Assembly: GCA_043820045.1 (NCBI GenBank)
Contig: JBDREF010000252.1
Location: forward strand, 1 to 24,146
DNA from: JBDREF01 sp043820045
GTDB taxonomy: Bacteria > Planctomycetota > Phycisphaerae > Sedimentisphaerales > Anaerobacaceae
DNA: 24,146 bases
Reading direction: 5' to 3'
Below are positions 1 to 7,008 of this stretch, one piece after another. The notes under the pieces were generated by a model. It ran no database searches. It saw nothing but the letters and a program-made list of their open reading frames with translations, and had not been told where the DNA came from. Numbering within the stretch: the stretch's first letter is position 1; every line of letters starts with the position of its first letter. A program made the position numbers and the translations under genes.

Positions 1-141
1 TGCCTCTGGCTCAAAGCGGAAAATCCCAGGGCTCTGGGGACTTCAGTCCCCAGAACAGAACTCGAACTAAAAGTGTGCAACCGGACGGCTCAACATGATC
101 CGCAACGCTTGTGTTGCACTTCGCATGTTAATCCGCCTTCT
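1..141. repeat. Left copy of a perfect 141-bp inverted terminal repeat
   Basis: Bases 1-141 are the exact reverse complement of 24006-24146; the next base pair (142 versus 24005) no longer matches. The repeat carries a perfect hairpin at 34-53 (CTGGGGACT, loop TC, AGTCCCCAG) and an inverted pair AAGTGTGCAAC / GTTGCACTT. On the minus strand it supplies the last codons of the transposase remnant ending at 90, and at the other end it supplies the last codons of the small gene ending at 24019. Both reading frames therefore run into the element. The exact length of 141 equals the largest default k-mer of the MEGAHIT assembler, so this probably marks the start of a longer dispersed repeat where assembly stopped. 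Confidence 0.95.
34..53. other. Perfect 9-bp hairpin inside the terminal repeat
   Basis: CTGGGGACT (34-42) pairs with AGTCCCCAG (45-53) around a 2-nt loop. The upstream CCCAG at 25-29 could instead pair with CTGGG at 34-38, giving a mutually exclusive alternative fold. The same structure recurs at 24094-24113. It may be a recognition or termination structure of the mobile element; no T-tract follows it. Confidence 0.6.
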
Positions 142-397
142 ATGAACCGATGTTGCTCAATGTTGCCGGGTACTTTTTTTGCGTCACGCCGTGGTTTTTC
201 AGGCTTTATGCCGTAGTAAACGTTATCATGACGGAGGCCATCCAAAGTCATGTGTGGACGCCAGGTGTTGTACCAGTCTTTGAATTCATCACACAATTTA
301 ACCAGATGATTCAGCTTCCTTCAGCACAATCGTGCCTCCTGAAGTGGCGTTCAATATGTGGTGTTTGTGGTATTGGCTCTCCTTTGGTGAAACCGCC
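90..397 (-). pseudogene. Decayed C-terminal fragment of an integrase-core (DDE) transposase
   Basis: The minus-strand frame from about 306 down to 90 encodes HLVKLCDEFKDWYNTWRPHM followed by TLDGL and a YGIKPEKPRRDAK segment, the typical C-terminal end of an rve-type integrase/transposase catalytic domain (conserved 'YN..RPH..L.G'). Upstream, homologous peptides appear in other frames: 'IPQTPHIERHFRR' around 395-345 and 'VLKEAE' around 328-311. At least two frame changes have therefore occurred and no start codon survives. The last ~15 residues (EGGLTCEVQHKRCGSC) come from the terminal repeat and do not look like a native transposase end. I read it as a dead insertion-sequence remnant truncated by, or fused to, the repeat. 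Exact IS family not assigned. Confidence 0.75.
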
Positions 398-442
398 TCT
401 CCTTACACCGCTCTCTTAATACCGAAGCATCCTCTTTTTGTT

Positions 443-1069
443 TTAAGAAGGAGTTTCAAGCGTTGCCAGCGATTCAGCGATTTCACTGCTTAATGACGCG
501 CAAACCATACTTAACGTTTTGGCTAAACCGGAGTAATTCTGCGGGATGATCGACTGCCGGAATTCTGATCTTTTTATAATCATAGTTTTCGCATTTTCCG
601 TATCAATAACCAACCATTGCGCAACAAGAAACAGGTCCTTATCAAGCTCGCTGTCCAATTGAACAATTTCTACAACAACCTGGTATTTAACAGGAATAGA
701 TGAATTCCACGGATACGAAGTAAATTTTGCCTCCGGAAGCATGACTGCGAGATTCTCTCCAATCAGACGCGCCATCCCAAGGTCAAGAGATTCCCCCCAG
801 CGGTCGAATTGAGCAAATTTAAGCATCTTTTCCTTGTCCTGGGTAACAATTTGCGGCCTGTCCTGATATTCCGGAATTCTAACCGGCCCGATGCCAATAA
901 CCACATCAGAAGCAATATTTATTTTTTTACTTACCTGTTTTTCACATATGGCCTGAAGCATATAAAACCGAGGCATTGGACTATTTGACGTAGATATGCA
1001 ACCGCTTAAAACCAGGGCAAGACACAGCGCACTCATAACCGCACAGGAATTAATCCGGATTTGTTTCAT
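443..1069 (-). CDS. ABC-type transport auxiliary lipoprotein (PqiC/DUF330-like) of the Mla-type operon
   Basis: A 208-residue outer-membrane-type lipoprotein. The signal peptide ends in the lipobox LSGC, with the acylated cysteine at residue 24, and is followed by 'RFYML', the usual opening of the ABC_trans_aux domain, which fills the rest of the protein. Such lipoproteins work with MCE proteins as periplasmic or outer-membrane partners in lipid shuttling. I chose ATG 1069 rather than the TTG at 1084 because GAAGGAG sits just before it and the start then follows the mlaD stop by one base, implying translational coupling. It is the last gene of a four-gene leftward operon. The assignment rests on lipobox, size and context; the domain itself is poorly conserved. 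Confidence 0.8.
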   Translation of the reverse strand: MKQIRINSCAVMSALCLALVLSGCISTSNSPMPRFYMLQAICEKQVSKKINIASDVVIGIGPVRIPEYQDRPQIVTQDKEKMLKFAQFDRWGESLDLGMARLIGENLAVMLPEAKFTSYPWNSSIPVKYQVVVEIVQLDSELDKDLFLVAQWLVIDTENAKTMIIKRSEFRQSIIPQNYSGLAKTLSMVCASLSSEIAESLATLETPS

Positions 1070-1070
1070 T

Positions 1071-1787
1071 TTATTCTCCTTCAATAACTGGTTTTCCTTT
1101 TAAAATCGCCTCCGGATGTTGCTCAAGATATTCGGTAAGTAAACGCAATGATCGCATTGTCAGTCTCATCTCCTGGAGCGTATCCCGCAGCTCGTAAATG
1201 CTTCTTGGTAAATCGCTTGAATTTACCAATCTGTTAATCTCTTTGGTGATAGACTCTATATTCTTCGCGATTTCTTTAATCTGCATTTCATTCATAAGCT
1301 CAAAAATATCCGGAGAGGTCGGAAGCGTCGGCAGTTCTGGATACTGATTCAGGATGGCGCGAAGTTGGGCCGGTTTATCCGGATAAAAATCAAATGAAAT
1401 CATAAGCTGGCCGGTCAAAAAACTCTGCACTTCGAGTTTCCCCCGCAGGCCAAGCTCAATCAATTTCTTATCTCCGCCAAATTCCCCAAAACTGGGGGCG
1501 CCCTCAATGCGCCCCTGTTCGATCTCGACAATCACGGGAAGCATAATAGTTCCTGCCTTTGAGTCATATATCAGGCTGATGTCTTTTACGGCACCGATAT
1601 TGACCCCACGAAACGTAACAGGGGCTCCTATGGAAAGGCCTTTAACGGAACCATCGAAGTACAAAACAAATTTATTTGTCTGTTTGAAAAGTGTCTCCGA
1701 ACCCAAAACCACTATTCCTATTATCAGCAATACCAGGGCCGCTATTACGAATAAACCAATCATTGTTTTGTTCGCTTTTCTACTCAC
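1071..1787 (-). CDS. mlaD: MlaD-like MCE-domain lipid-binding protein
   Basis: 238 residues. One N-terminal transmembrane anchor (about residues 9-29, very rich in I/L/V) is followed by an MCE domain (about 36-115) with the characteristic 'FDGSVKGLSIGAPVTFRGVNIGAV' region, and then a helical C-terminal tail. MCE proteins form hexameric rings that bind phospholipid in the periplasm and pass it to or from the inner-membrane MlaE/MlaF complex. The start lies four bases after the mlaF stop, and the stop is one base before the lipoprotein start, so the genes are tightly coupled. In the MCE region, 'EGAPSFGEFGGDKKLIELGLRG' looks like an insertion typical of PqiB/YebT-like or divergent MlaD proteins. 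Family assignment is firm; the exact substrate is inferred. Confidence 0.92.
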   Translation of the reverse strand: MSRKANKTMIGLFVIAALVLLIIGIVVLGSETLFKQTNKFVLYFDGSVKGLSIGAPVTFRGVNIGAVKDISLIYDSKAGTIMLPVIVEIEQGRIEGAPSFGEFGGDKKLIELGLRGKLEVQSFLTGQLMISFDFYPDKPAQLRAILNQYPELPTLPTSPDIFELMNEMQIKEIAKNIESITKEINRLVNSSDLPRSIYELRDTLQEMRLTMRSLRLLTEYLEQHPEAILKGKPVIEGE

Positions 1788-1790
1788 AGT

Positions 1791-2558
1791 TTAAGCTCCT
1801 TGCGTTCCGGCTCTCGTTAAAAACTGGATAACCCTGCTATCCTTGGAATCAGCCAACAAAATATTGGGGTCACCTGTAGCAATCATAGCTTTGCTATCCA
1901 TATCAAGAAACACTGAATTATTCCCAATGGCAAAAATACTGGCGAGCGAATGCGTAACAACAACTACCGTAGCGCCTAAACCATCTCTTAGCTTAAGAAT
2001 CAAATCATCAAGCTTTCTCGCGTTTATTGGGTCAAGCCCGGACGACGGTTCATCAAAAAAAATGATGTCAGGATCAAGCACAATTGCCCGCGCAAGGCTG
2101 GCTCTTTTACGCATCCCTCCGCTTATTCCCGAAGGTAAAAAATCCTCATATCCTTCCAGCCCAACCAGCGAAAGTTTTAACGCTACCATTTCCTGTATCT
2201 GTTGCCTGGATAACTTTGTATACAGCTGTAAAGGAAGCGCGATATTCTCCCCTACTGTCAAAGAGCTCCATAACGCTCCGCTTTGATAAAGAACGCCGGA
2301 ACGCCGCATAATACTTTTTTGCCCGGTTTCATCTTCATCCCAAAAGCTCTTTCCGTAGTACAAAACCTTGCCCTTAGTCGGCGCCTTAAGGCCGATCATA
2401 CTCTTAAGCAAAGTGCTCTTGCCGCATCCGCTTACCCCCATAACAATAAAGATATCGCCTTTATTCACGCTAAAGCTAAGATTACGCATCACAGCGTAAT
2501 CGTCATAACCCAAATCAAGATCTTGCACTTCAATAACCGCCGGCATTGCTGAACCCAT
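1791..2558 (-). CDS. mlaF: MlaF-like ABC transporter ATPase
   Basis: 255 residues with a complete ATPase signature set: Walker A GVSGCGKST (41-49), the signature loop ISGGMRKR (145-152), Walker B IIFFDE (165-170) followed by PSSGLDP, and an H-loop histidine in VVVVTHS (about 203). The GGMRKR form of the signature is characteristic of the MlaF/Mkl/TTG2A subfamily that partners MlaE permeases. It hydrolyses ATP on the cytoplasmic face to drive lipid movement through the MlaE dimer. ATG 2558 follows the mlaE stop by three bases; an in-frame ATG four codons later is an alternative start. Confidence 0.95.
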   Translation of the reverse strand: MGSAMPAVIEVQDLDLGYDDYAVMRNLSFSVNKGDIFIVMGVSGCGKSTLLKSMIGLKAPTKGKVLYYGKSFWDEDETGQKSIMRRSGVLYQSGALWSSLTVGENIALPLQLYTKLSRQQIQEMVALKLSLVGLEGYEDFLPSGISGGMRKRASLARAIVLDPDIIFFDEPSSGLDPINARKLDDLILKLRDGLGATVVVVTHSLASIFAIGNNSVFLDMDSKAMIATGDPNILLADSKDSRVIQFLTRAGTQGA

Positions 2559-2561
2559 AAG

Positions 2562-3695
2562 TTATATTCCCAAAATCTGACAAATATATGTGATAATTGC
2601 GGTTGCGATTACAATGCTGGTTATCCCAGTAACCACCGCCGAGGTAGTCGCGATTCCCACGCCGGCCGCGCTTCTTTCGCACTCAATACCACGCAGACAC
2701 CCGGCAACTGCAACAATCACGCCGAAAACAAAACTGTGAATAAGCCCTACCCACACATAGCTAAGTTTTACTGCATGTTGGGTATGATTCAAATATTCTA
2801 CCGGATTAAGATTAAGCATCCCCACGCTGATAATAAAACCGCCTAATATGCCCATAAGATCCGCGTATATGGTTAGGATTGGCATCATAATTACCAATGC
2901 CAAAACGCGCGGTATAACCAAAAACTCAACAGGAGAAACACCTAACGTTTTAAGCGCGTCGATTTCCTCGTTTGTCTGCATCATCCCTATCTCCGCCGCA
3001 AAAGATGCCCCGATTCGGCCGGACACAATAATACCTGTCATCACCGCTGCTAATACGCGCACCATGGCGATTCCGACCATATCGGAGATAAATATTTGGG
3101 CCCCAAATAATTTAAGCTGTATCGCCCCGACAAAAGCAAGAATCATGCCTACTAATAAACTTATCAAAGAAACGAGCAGCAAAGTATCGACCCCGCATCT
3201 CTGCACGATTAACATAAAATCATTCCAGCGAAAATATGATTTACCTGTAATCACCCGGCCGAGAGAAACAGCGATATCCCCTAAGAAATTAAGCCCTGAA
3301 CGCCAGCTTGCGATAATTTGTAAAACTCTCCCGCCGAATTTTTCAAGAAATGGCTCACTTGCCTTTTGAGGCGAAATATCTTTTTCAGGTACCTTTAAAG
3401 CCAGCGAGAGCAGTTTCTGCGATTCCTGCGGCAGCCCTTCGCGAGCGACATGGATATTCTTATCCTCACACTCCCTAATCAGCTTAAGTAAAAAAGAAAT
3501 AAGCCCGCTGTCCCACTTTAACGCTTTTGAAACGCTAATATTAATTTCTGCGATATCCGGATGACTATCAAGTTGCGAAATGACCTCATCTGTCGAAAGA
3601 AGACCGGCGGAAATCTGCCAGTCTCCGCTTAGTTTAATAAGAAGTGTTTTTGGTTTTGAATAATCAAAGACAAGTTTTTCCGGCGGCACACTCAC
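2562..3695 (-). CDS. mlaE: MlaE-like permease with N-terminal STAS-like domain
   Basis: 377 residues. The first ~100 residues resemble a STAS/anti-sigma-antagonist fold ('LLIKLSGDWQIS...AEINISVSKALKWDSGLISFLLKL'), and residues ~130-377 are an MlaE permease domain with several hydrophobic helices and the family segment 'VSGRIGASFAAEIGMMQTNEEIDAL' before 'LGVSP'. In many bacteria the STAS part (MlaB) is a separate protein that stabilises the complex; here the two are fused. It is the first gene of the operon mlaE-mlaF-mlaD-lipoprotein. GTG 3695 has an AAGGGG Shine-Dalgarno about ten bases upstream; another GTG two codons on is possible. Confidence 0.93.
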   Translation of the reverse strand: MSVPPEKLVFDYSKPKTLLIKLSGDWQISAGLLSTDEVISQLDSHPDIAEINISVSKALKWDSGLISFLLKLIRECEDKNIHVAREGLPQESQKLLSLALKVPEKDISPQKASEPFLEKFGGRVLQIIASWRSGLNFLGDIAVSLGRVITGKSYFRWNDFMLIVQRCGVDTLLLVSLISLLVGMILAFVGAIQLKLFGAQIFISDMVGIAMVRVLAAVMTGIIVSGRIGASFAAEIGMMQTNEEIDALKTLGVSPVEFLVIPRVLALVIMMPILTIYADLMGILGGFIISVGMLNLNPVEYLNHTQHAVKLSYVWVGLIHSFVFGVIVAVAGCLRGIECERSAAGVGIATTSAVVTGITSIVIATAIITYICQILGI

Positions 3696-3746
3696 TTAAG
3701 TAAACCCCTTTTAACATGATTAATCGTATAAACCATTTCATTATCA

Positions 3747-3775
3747 ATTCTAATCTCTTTCCCCAAACAAATCAA
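3747..3775 (-). promoter_or_regulatory. Sigma70-like promoter of the mla operon
   Basis: Read on the minus strand: -35 TTGATT (3775-3770), 17-bp spacer, -10 TAGAAT (3752-3747). It lies about 52 bp upstream of the mlaE GTG. The -10 matches consensus at 5 of 6 positions and the spacing is ideal. Confidence 0.6.
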
Positions 3776-3813
3776 GGCAACAATAATCGTCATCGTTATC
3801 CACACCAAAATTT

Positions 3814-4083
3814 GGTTCTTCCGAATAATGAGTAGGCGGGCTTGCGTAAAAAAAGACATGGCCTTACACTTAATGGAAAAATCCGAAAGGTAAAACCATG
3901 TCTACAAGTGTTCTCTATCATACGTTTGGAGTACCCGGAGTGCAATATAAGAAGGTGGTTTTTTGGACAAGACGGGTTCAAAATACCGACAAATCCGCCA
4001 CTCATTTGAGCCTTTGCGGCCAAATTTGGCCCAATTCTATCTCCAGTTCCCCATATGATGCCCCCGCTATTGCTTGTAAATAA
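3814..4083 (+). pseudogene. N-terminal fragment of an ISL3-like transposase with its left end
   Basis: The ORF at 3898-4083 begins 'MSTSVLYHTFGVPGVQYKKVVF', which resembles the first ~20 residues of ISL3-family transposases ('MSTSLLYH.FG..G..Y'). After about residue 25 the resemblance is lost and the frame stops at 61 codons, so the zinc-ribbon and catalytic parts are absent. About 80 bp upstream is GGTTCTTCCGAATAATGAG (from 3814), which may be the element's left inverted-repeat end; I do not see a matching right end before 4180. The start has an AAAGG Shine-Dalgarno. A solo-end scar or MITE-like derivative is likely. The family call rests on a short stretch only. Confidence 0.5.
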
Positions 4084-4116
4084 AGGACTTGCGTTAAATC
4101 GCGGGTCCTTTTTTTA
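4082..4116 (+). terminator. Strong intrinsic terminator
   Basis: AAAGGACTTGCG (4082-4093) pairs along its full 12 nt (two G-U wobbles) with CGCGGGTCCTTT (4100-4111) around the loop TTAAAT, and a run of seven T ends at 4115. It would stop rightward transcription coming from the ISL3-like scar before it runs antisense into the leftward propeller gene. Confidence 0.75.
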
Positions 4117-4134
4117 TGGCCAGGAATGGCAAAT

Positions 4135-4158
4135 TGTACATCACTTTGTACATCACTT
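4135..4158. repeat. 12-bp perfect tandem duplication
   Basis: TGTACATCACTT occurs twice head to tail (4135-4146 and 4147-4158) just beyond the 3' end of the propeller gene. It could be a slippage product, a recombinase-binding repeat or a scar of element excision. Confidence 0.7.
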
Positions 4159-4180
4159 TTTGCCGGGTCGTGTCAAAAGT

Positions 4181-5476
4181 CTACTCGAGTTTCAAGCAAA
4201 CGACGGCACCCTCTGCATCGCGTCCATAGATAAAATCCCCGAGCAAAACGGGTTTTGCCCAGCATAGGCCGTCCAGAATTTTCTGCCGGTGGGTTTCTCT
4301 GAAGCCTGCTTCGGTCAAATCGCCCCAGATCAATTCACCCTTCTCGCTGAGCATGATCATCTTGTTGCCGACGCCGAGCAGATTGCCGAAATCGTATTTG
4401 TCGTCGAACCATTTTCGTTGGCCCGTCTCGGCGTTGACGCAGCACAATCCCGTCGCGCCCGGATTGCGGTCTTTGGTCAGAAAGTAGATATTCTCGCCTT
4501 GGATGACATGGGCGTTGAAGGCGAACCACTCGTTCGGATATTTGGCATCCTCTGACAGCCAATCCTGCTTGAACGTATCGCCTTCGAGCGACAGACGGCT
4601 CATGCCGTGCGCGCTGTGGACGAGGTAGAAGTGGCCGTCGTGGATGTAGGGTGTTATGGCATTGCAGTTCGACTTCTCCTGCCATGTCTTTGTGTAAGTC
4701 GCTACGGATTGGCCGGTCGCCGGGTCGAGGACGAGAAAGTCCCGGTTTGTAAAAACAGCCACGGCGGGACGACCGAACATTGTCGCCGGCAGCGGCTTTG
4801 GTGTCGCGTAGGCAACGACGTTTTGCTCGCTCTTCCAGACGACCTGGCCCGTATCTTTGTTCAACGCCATGCCTCTGTCGCCAATGTTGTAGATGACAAG
4901 GTCGCCGACGACCGTGGGTGAGCCAGCGAAACCCCACCATGCCTGTTTGGGTTTATATTCCTGGGCTGATGCCTCCCAAAGTTTCTGTCCGGTTTTGGCG
5001 TCGAGACAAAAGATGTGGCCGAACTTACTGAGCGTGTAAACCTTCCCCTCATGAATGGTTGGCGTGGAGCTGGGACCGCCCGGGTGCAGACGCGGCTCGA
5101 GAAGACATGGGTAGTCGAAAGTCCAGATTTCTTTGCCCGTCTTTGCGTCGAGACAATAGACGAAGTCTCTCGCCTTGTCCTCGTTGTCCTTGGTTCCGTC
5201 GTTGCCCATTGTGTAGAGACGGCCGTCCGCGATATTTATCGAACACATTCCCGTCGTAACCTTTGCGTCCCACACTTTAGTCTCGGATTTCGCGGTGAAT
5301 TGCTCGGCGAGAGGCCGGAAGTCATAATTGGGGCCGAGGTAGTGAGGCCAGTCATCGGCGCCTGTCGCGCTCATTGCCGGCGACAGGAACAGGCAAATTG
5401 CGGCGATCCATACGCCTCGATACGCCGTACCGCAAGATTGTGAACACACGCCAGCGATGCTTTCGAACCAATTCAT
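4181..5476 (-). CDS. Secreted PQQ-like (BamB-type) beta-propeller protein
   Basis: 431 residues. An N-terminal signal peptide (hydrophobic ~22-38, 'GVWIAAICLFLSPAMSATGA') is followed by 'DDWPHYLGPN', the start motif of planctomycete PQQ-like propeller proteins. Repeated blades carry the pattern 'LDAKTGKEIW', 'LDAKTGQKLW', 'LNKDTGQVVW', 'LDPATGQSV' and 'VNAETGQRKW', about 60-70 residues apart. No quinoprotein dehydrogenase catalytic residues are evident, so a binding or scaffold role outside the cytoplasm is more likely than an enzymatic one. ATG 5476 is preceded by AAGGAG at ideal distance. It is divergent from the deacetylase-like gene at 5714 and shares a ~237-bp intergenic region with it. 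The true ligand is unknown. Confidence 0.9.
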   Translation of the reverse strand: MNWFESIAGVCSQSCGTAYRGVWIAAICLFLSPAMSATGADDWPHYLGPNYDFRPLAEQFTAKSETKVWDAKVTTGMCSINIADGRLYTMGNDGTKDNEDKARDFVYCLDAKTGKEIWTFDYPCLLEPRLHPGGPSSTPTIHEGKVYTLSKFGHIFCLDAKTGQKLWEASAQEYKPKQAWWGFAGSPTVVGDLVIYNIGDRGMALNKDTGQVVWKSEQNVVAYATPKPLPATMFGRPAVAVFTNRDFLVLDPATGQSVATYTKTWQEKSNCNAITPYIHDGHFYLVHSAHGMSRLSLEGDTFKQDWLSEDAKYPNEWFAFNAHVIQGENIYFLTKDRNPGATGLCCVNAETGQRKWFDDKYDFGNLLGVGNKMIMLSEKGELIWGDLTEAGFRETHRQKILDGLCWAKPVLLGDFIYGRDAEGAVVCLKLE

Positions 5477-5599
5477 GCCACTTCTCCTTTCGTTTCCATT
5501 ACCCGAGAACAGGTACTTTCATTCAACATCCTCTCTTTCCTGCTCAGATTCTACGAATATTCCCGGTAAATCGCAACAGTCTTCCGGCGGGTAAGTCTC

Positions 5600-5628
5600 T
5601 TGACACTGCTCGCTGATTGAAGCATTAT
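5600..5628 (+). promoter_or_regulatory. Sigma70-like promoter for the deacetylase-like gene
   Basis: TTGACA (5600-5605, perfect -35), 17-bp spacer, CATTAT (5623-5628, 4 of 6 to the -10 consensus), about 85 bp before the ATG at 5714. Confidence 0.5.
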
Positions 5629-5713
5629 TGATCCGGTTTTCTGTGCCCGAACGGGGCGAAAGAGAAGATATCAGTACACCCGATGGGTTCTGAGATGAAG
5701 GGAGAATAGGGAA

Positions 5714-6901
5714 ATGAAACGGCAGGCAATGGCGCGAAGACGCTTTCTACAGAGCGCTGCGGCAGGTACCGCAGGGGTATTGTTGGGAGGGTCGAACATG
5801 GTATCCGCGGGAGCACCGGGATCGATAAAGATAGAAGAACCGTTTCACGGCGCGGTTCTGAACCGAAGGCACGGAAGGCAAGTCAACGACGGCCTGGAAA
5901 TTGAGGTATCTGGCCATGCACCGTTGCGCGATCCGGTCACGGTCAACGGAACATTGGCACAACGCGCGGGCGCTGGGTTCACCGCGGAGATTACGCTGAA
6001 CCAGAAAGAGACGGAGATTGTCGCCGTCTCACACGCCAGCTCCGGCCGGCACGAGCATCGTGTGCGGGTGGTGTGGGACAAGTATTCACAGCCGCGATAC
6101 CGGTTTTCCATCGACGATAACAGCTTCTTCCTGCGCGATATTGCGCAGAAGAACTACGCTTCGCTTTTTGATTGCTTCTATCTGAAAGGGCTAGCCGAGC
6201 TGCACTCAAAGTACGGGACGCATTTTGTTCTTAACATTTATTATACGACAGAGGACGGCTTCGAACTGCCGCAGTTTCCCGACCGTTACAAGCGTCAATG
6301 GCAGGACAACTCCGACTGGCTCAAGCTTGCCTTTCACGCGTACAGCAACAAGCCCGACCGGCCGTATCAATATGCCTCGGCATCGACGTTGATAGCCGAT
6401 TTGAACAAAGTCGCTGAGCAGATAATTCGTTTCGCCGGCGAGCAGACGTACTCGCCGCCAACGGTTATTCACTGGGGGATGGTACAGCCGTCGGCTTTGA
6501 AGCCGCTCTTCGAATGCGGGGTCCGTGTGCTCAGCGGTTATTTTAGCCGCAACGACAGCGGCTGGGACGTAAACTACCTTCTGGACGATACGCGATCTGA
6601 GTATCTGTCGCGTCACGATGCTCTTATGGACTTCGATAGCGGTATCGCATTCTCCAGGGTCGATATTGTCTGCAACAGCACACTGGTGGAACGCATTGTG
6701 CCCACACTGGAACCACTTGCGAAGGATCCCAGCCATGCGGAGATTATGGATTTGTTCACACACGAGCAGTACTTCTGGCCGTTCTATTCGAACTACCTGC
6801 CCGACCATTTCCAAAGGCTGGAGGCCGCGATCCGCTGGGTCACCGAGCAGGGATACAAGCCGGTCTTCTTCCATGAGGGTTTCCTGGGTGGTTCGGCTTA
6901 A
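5714..6901 (+). CDS. Tat-exported NodB-like polysaccharide deacetylase-fold protein
   Basis: 395 residues. The N-terminus has a twin-arginine signal (ARRRFLQSAAAG, residues 7-18) and a short hydrophobic stretch, so the protein is probably exported folded. Residues ~40-120 look like a beta-sandwich of the 'large extracellular Ig-like' kind. Residues ~128-390 resemble the (beta/alpha) deacetylase barrel: 'RFSIDDN' (130-136) fits motif 1 with the metal/catalytic Asp pair, 'LAFHAYSN' (205-212) fits the His-containing motif 2, and 'LFTHEQYF' is a later conserved-looking strand. It could act on acetylated glycans or be a related glycoside hydrolase-like barrel. AGGGAG precedes the start. It is followed in the same direction by the methyltransferase-propeller gene. 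Confidence 0.7.
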   Translation: MKRQAMARRRFLQSAAAGTAGVLLGGSNMVSAGAPGSIKIEEPFHGAVLNRRHGRQVNDGLEIEVSGHAPLRDPVTVNGTLAQRAGAGFTAEITLNQKETEIVAVSHASSGRHEHRVRVVWDKYSQPRYRFSIDDNSFFLRDIAQKNYASLFDCFYLKGLAELHSKYGTHFVLNIYYTTEDGFELPQFPDRYKRQWQDNSDWLKLAFHAYSNKPDRPYQYASASTLIADLNKVAEQIIRFAGEQTYSPPTVIHWGMVQPSALKPLFECGVRVLSGYFSRNDSGWDVNYLLDDTRSEYLSRHDALMDFDSGIAFSRVDIVCNSTLVERIVPTLEPLAKDPSHAEIMDLFTHEQYFWPFYSNYLPDHFQRLEAAIRWVTEQGYKPVFFHEGFLGGSA

Positions 6902-6913
6902 GGATTGACGATT

Positions 6914-6982
6914 GATTATTGATTATTGAAAAAGCCATCCGAAGGGCGCTGCTCAAATAGTAAATAGTAAATAGAAAATAGT
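6914..6982. repeat. Short A/T-rich heptamer repeats
   Basis: Two tandem GATTATT units (6914-6927) and four tandem units of AAATAGT with one variant AAATAGA (6955-6982) fill the 100-bp gap between the two rightward genes. They are low-complexity slippage-type repeats; a role in expression spacing is possible but not shown. Confidence 0.6.
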
Positions 6983-7008
6983 CAATAAAAAAGTGAGGAC
7001 ACGTGATC

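Noticed and set aside
6206..6874. 222-codon leftward ORF opposite the deacetylase-like gene
   Set aside because: Antisense shadow caused by G/C-rich codon use; no ribosome-binding site or domain.
6955..6982. Heptamer repeats considered as a CRISPR array or iteron origin
   Set aside because: Units are 7 bp without spacers, and no replication initiator or cas gene is near; low-complexity slippage explains them.
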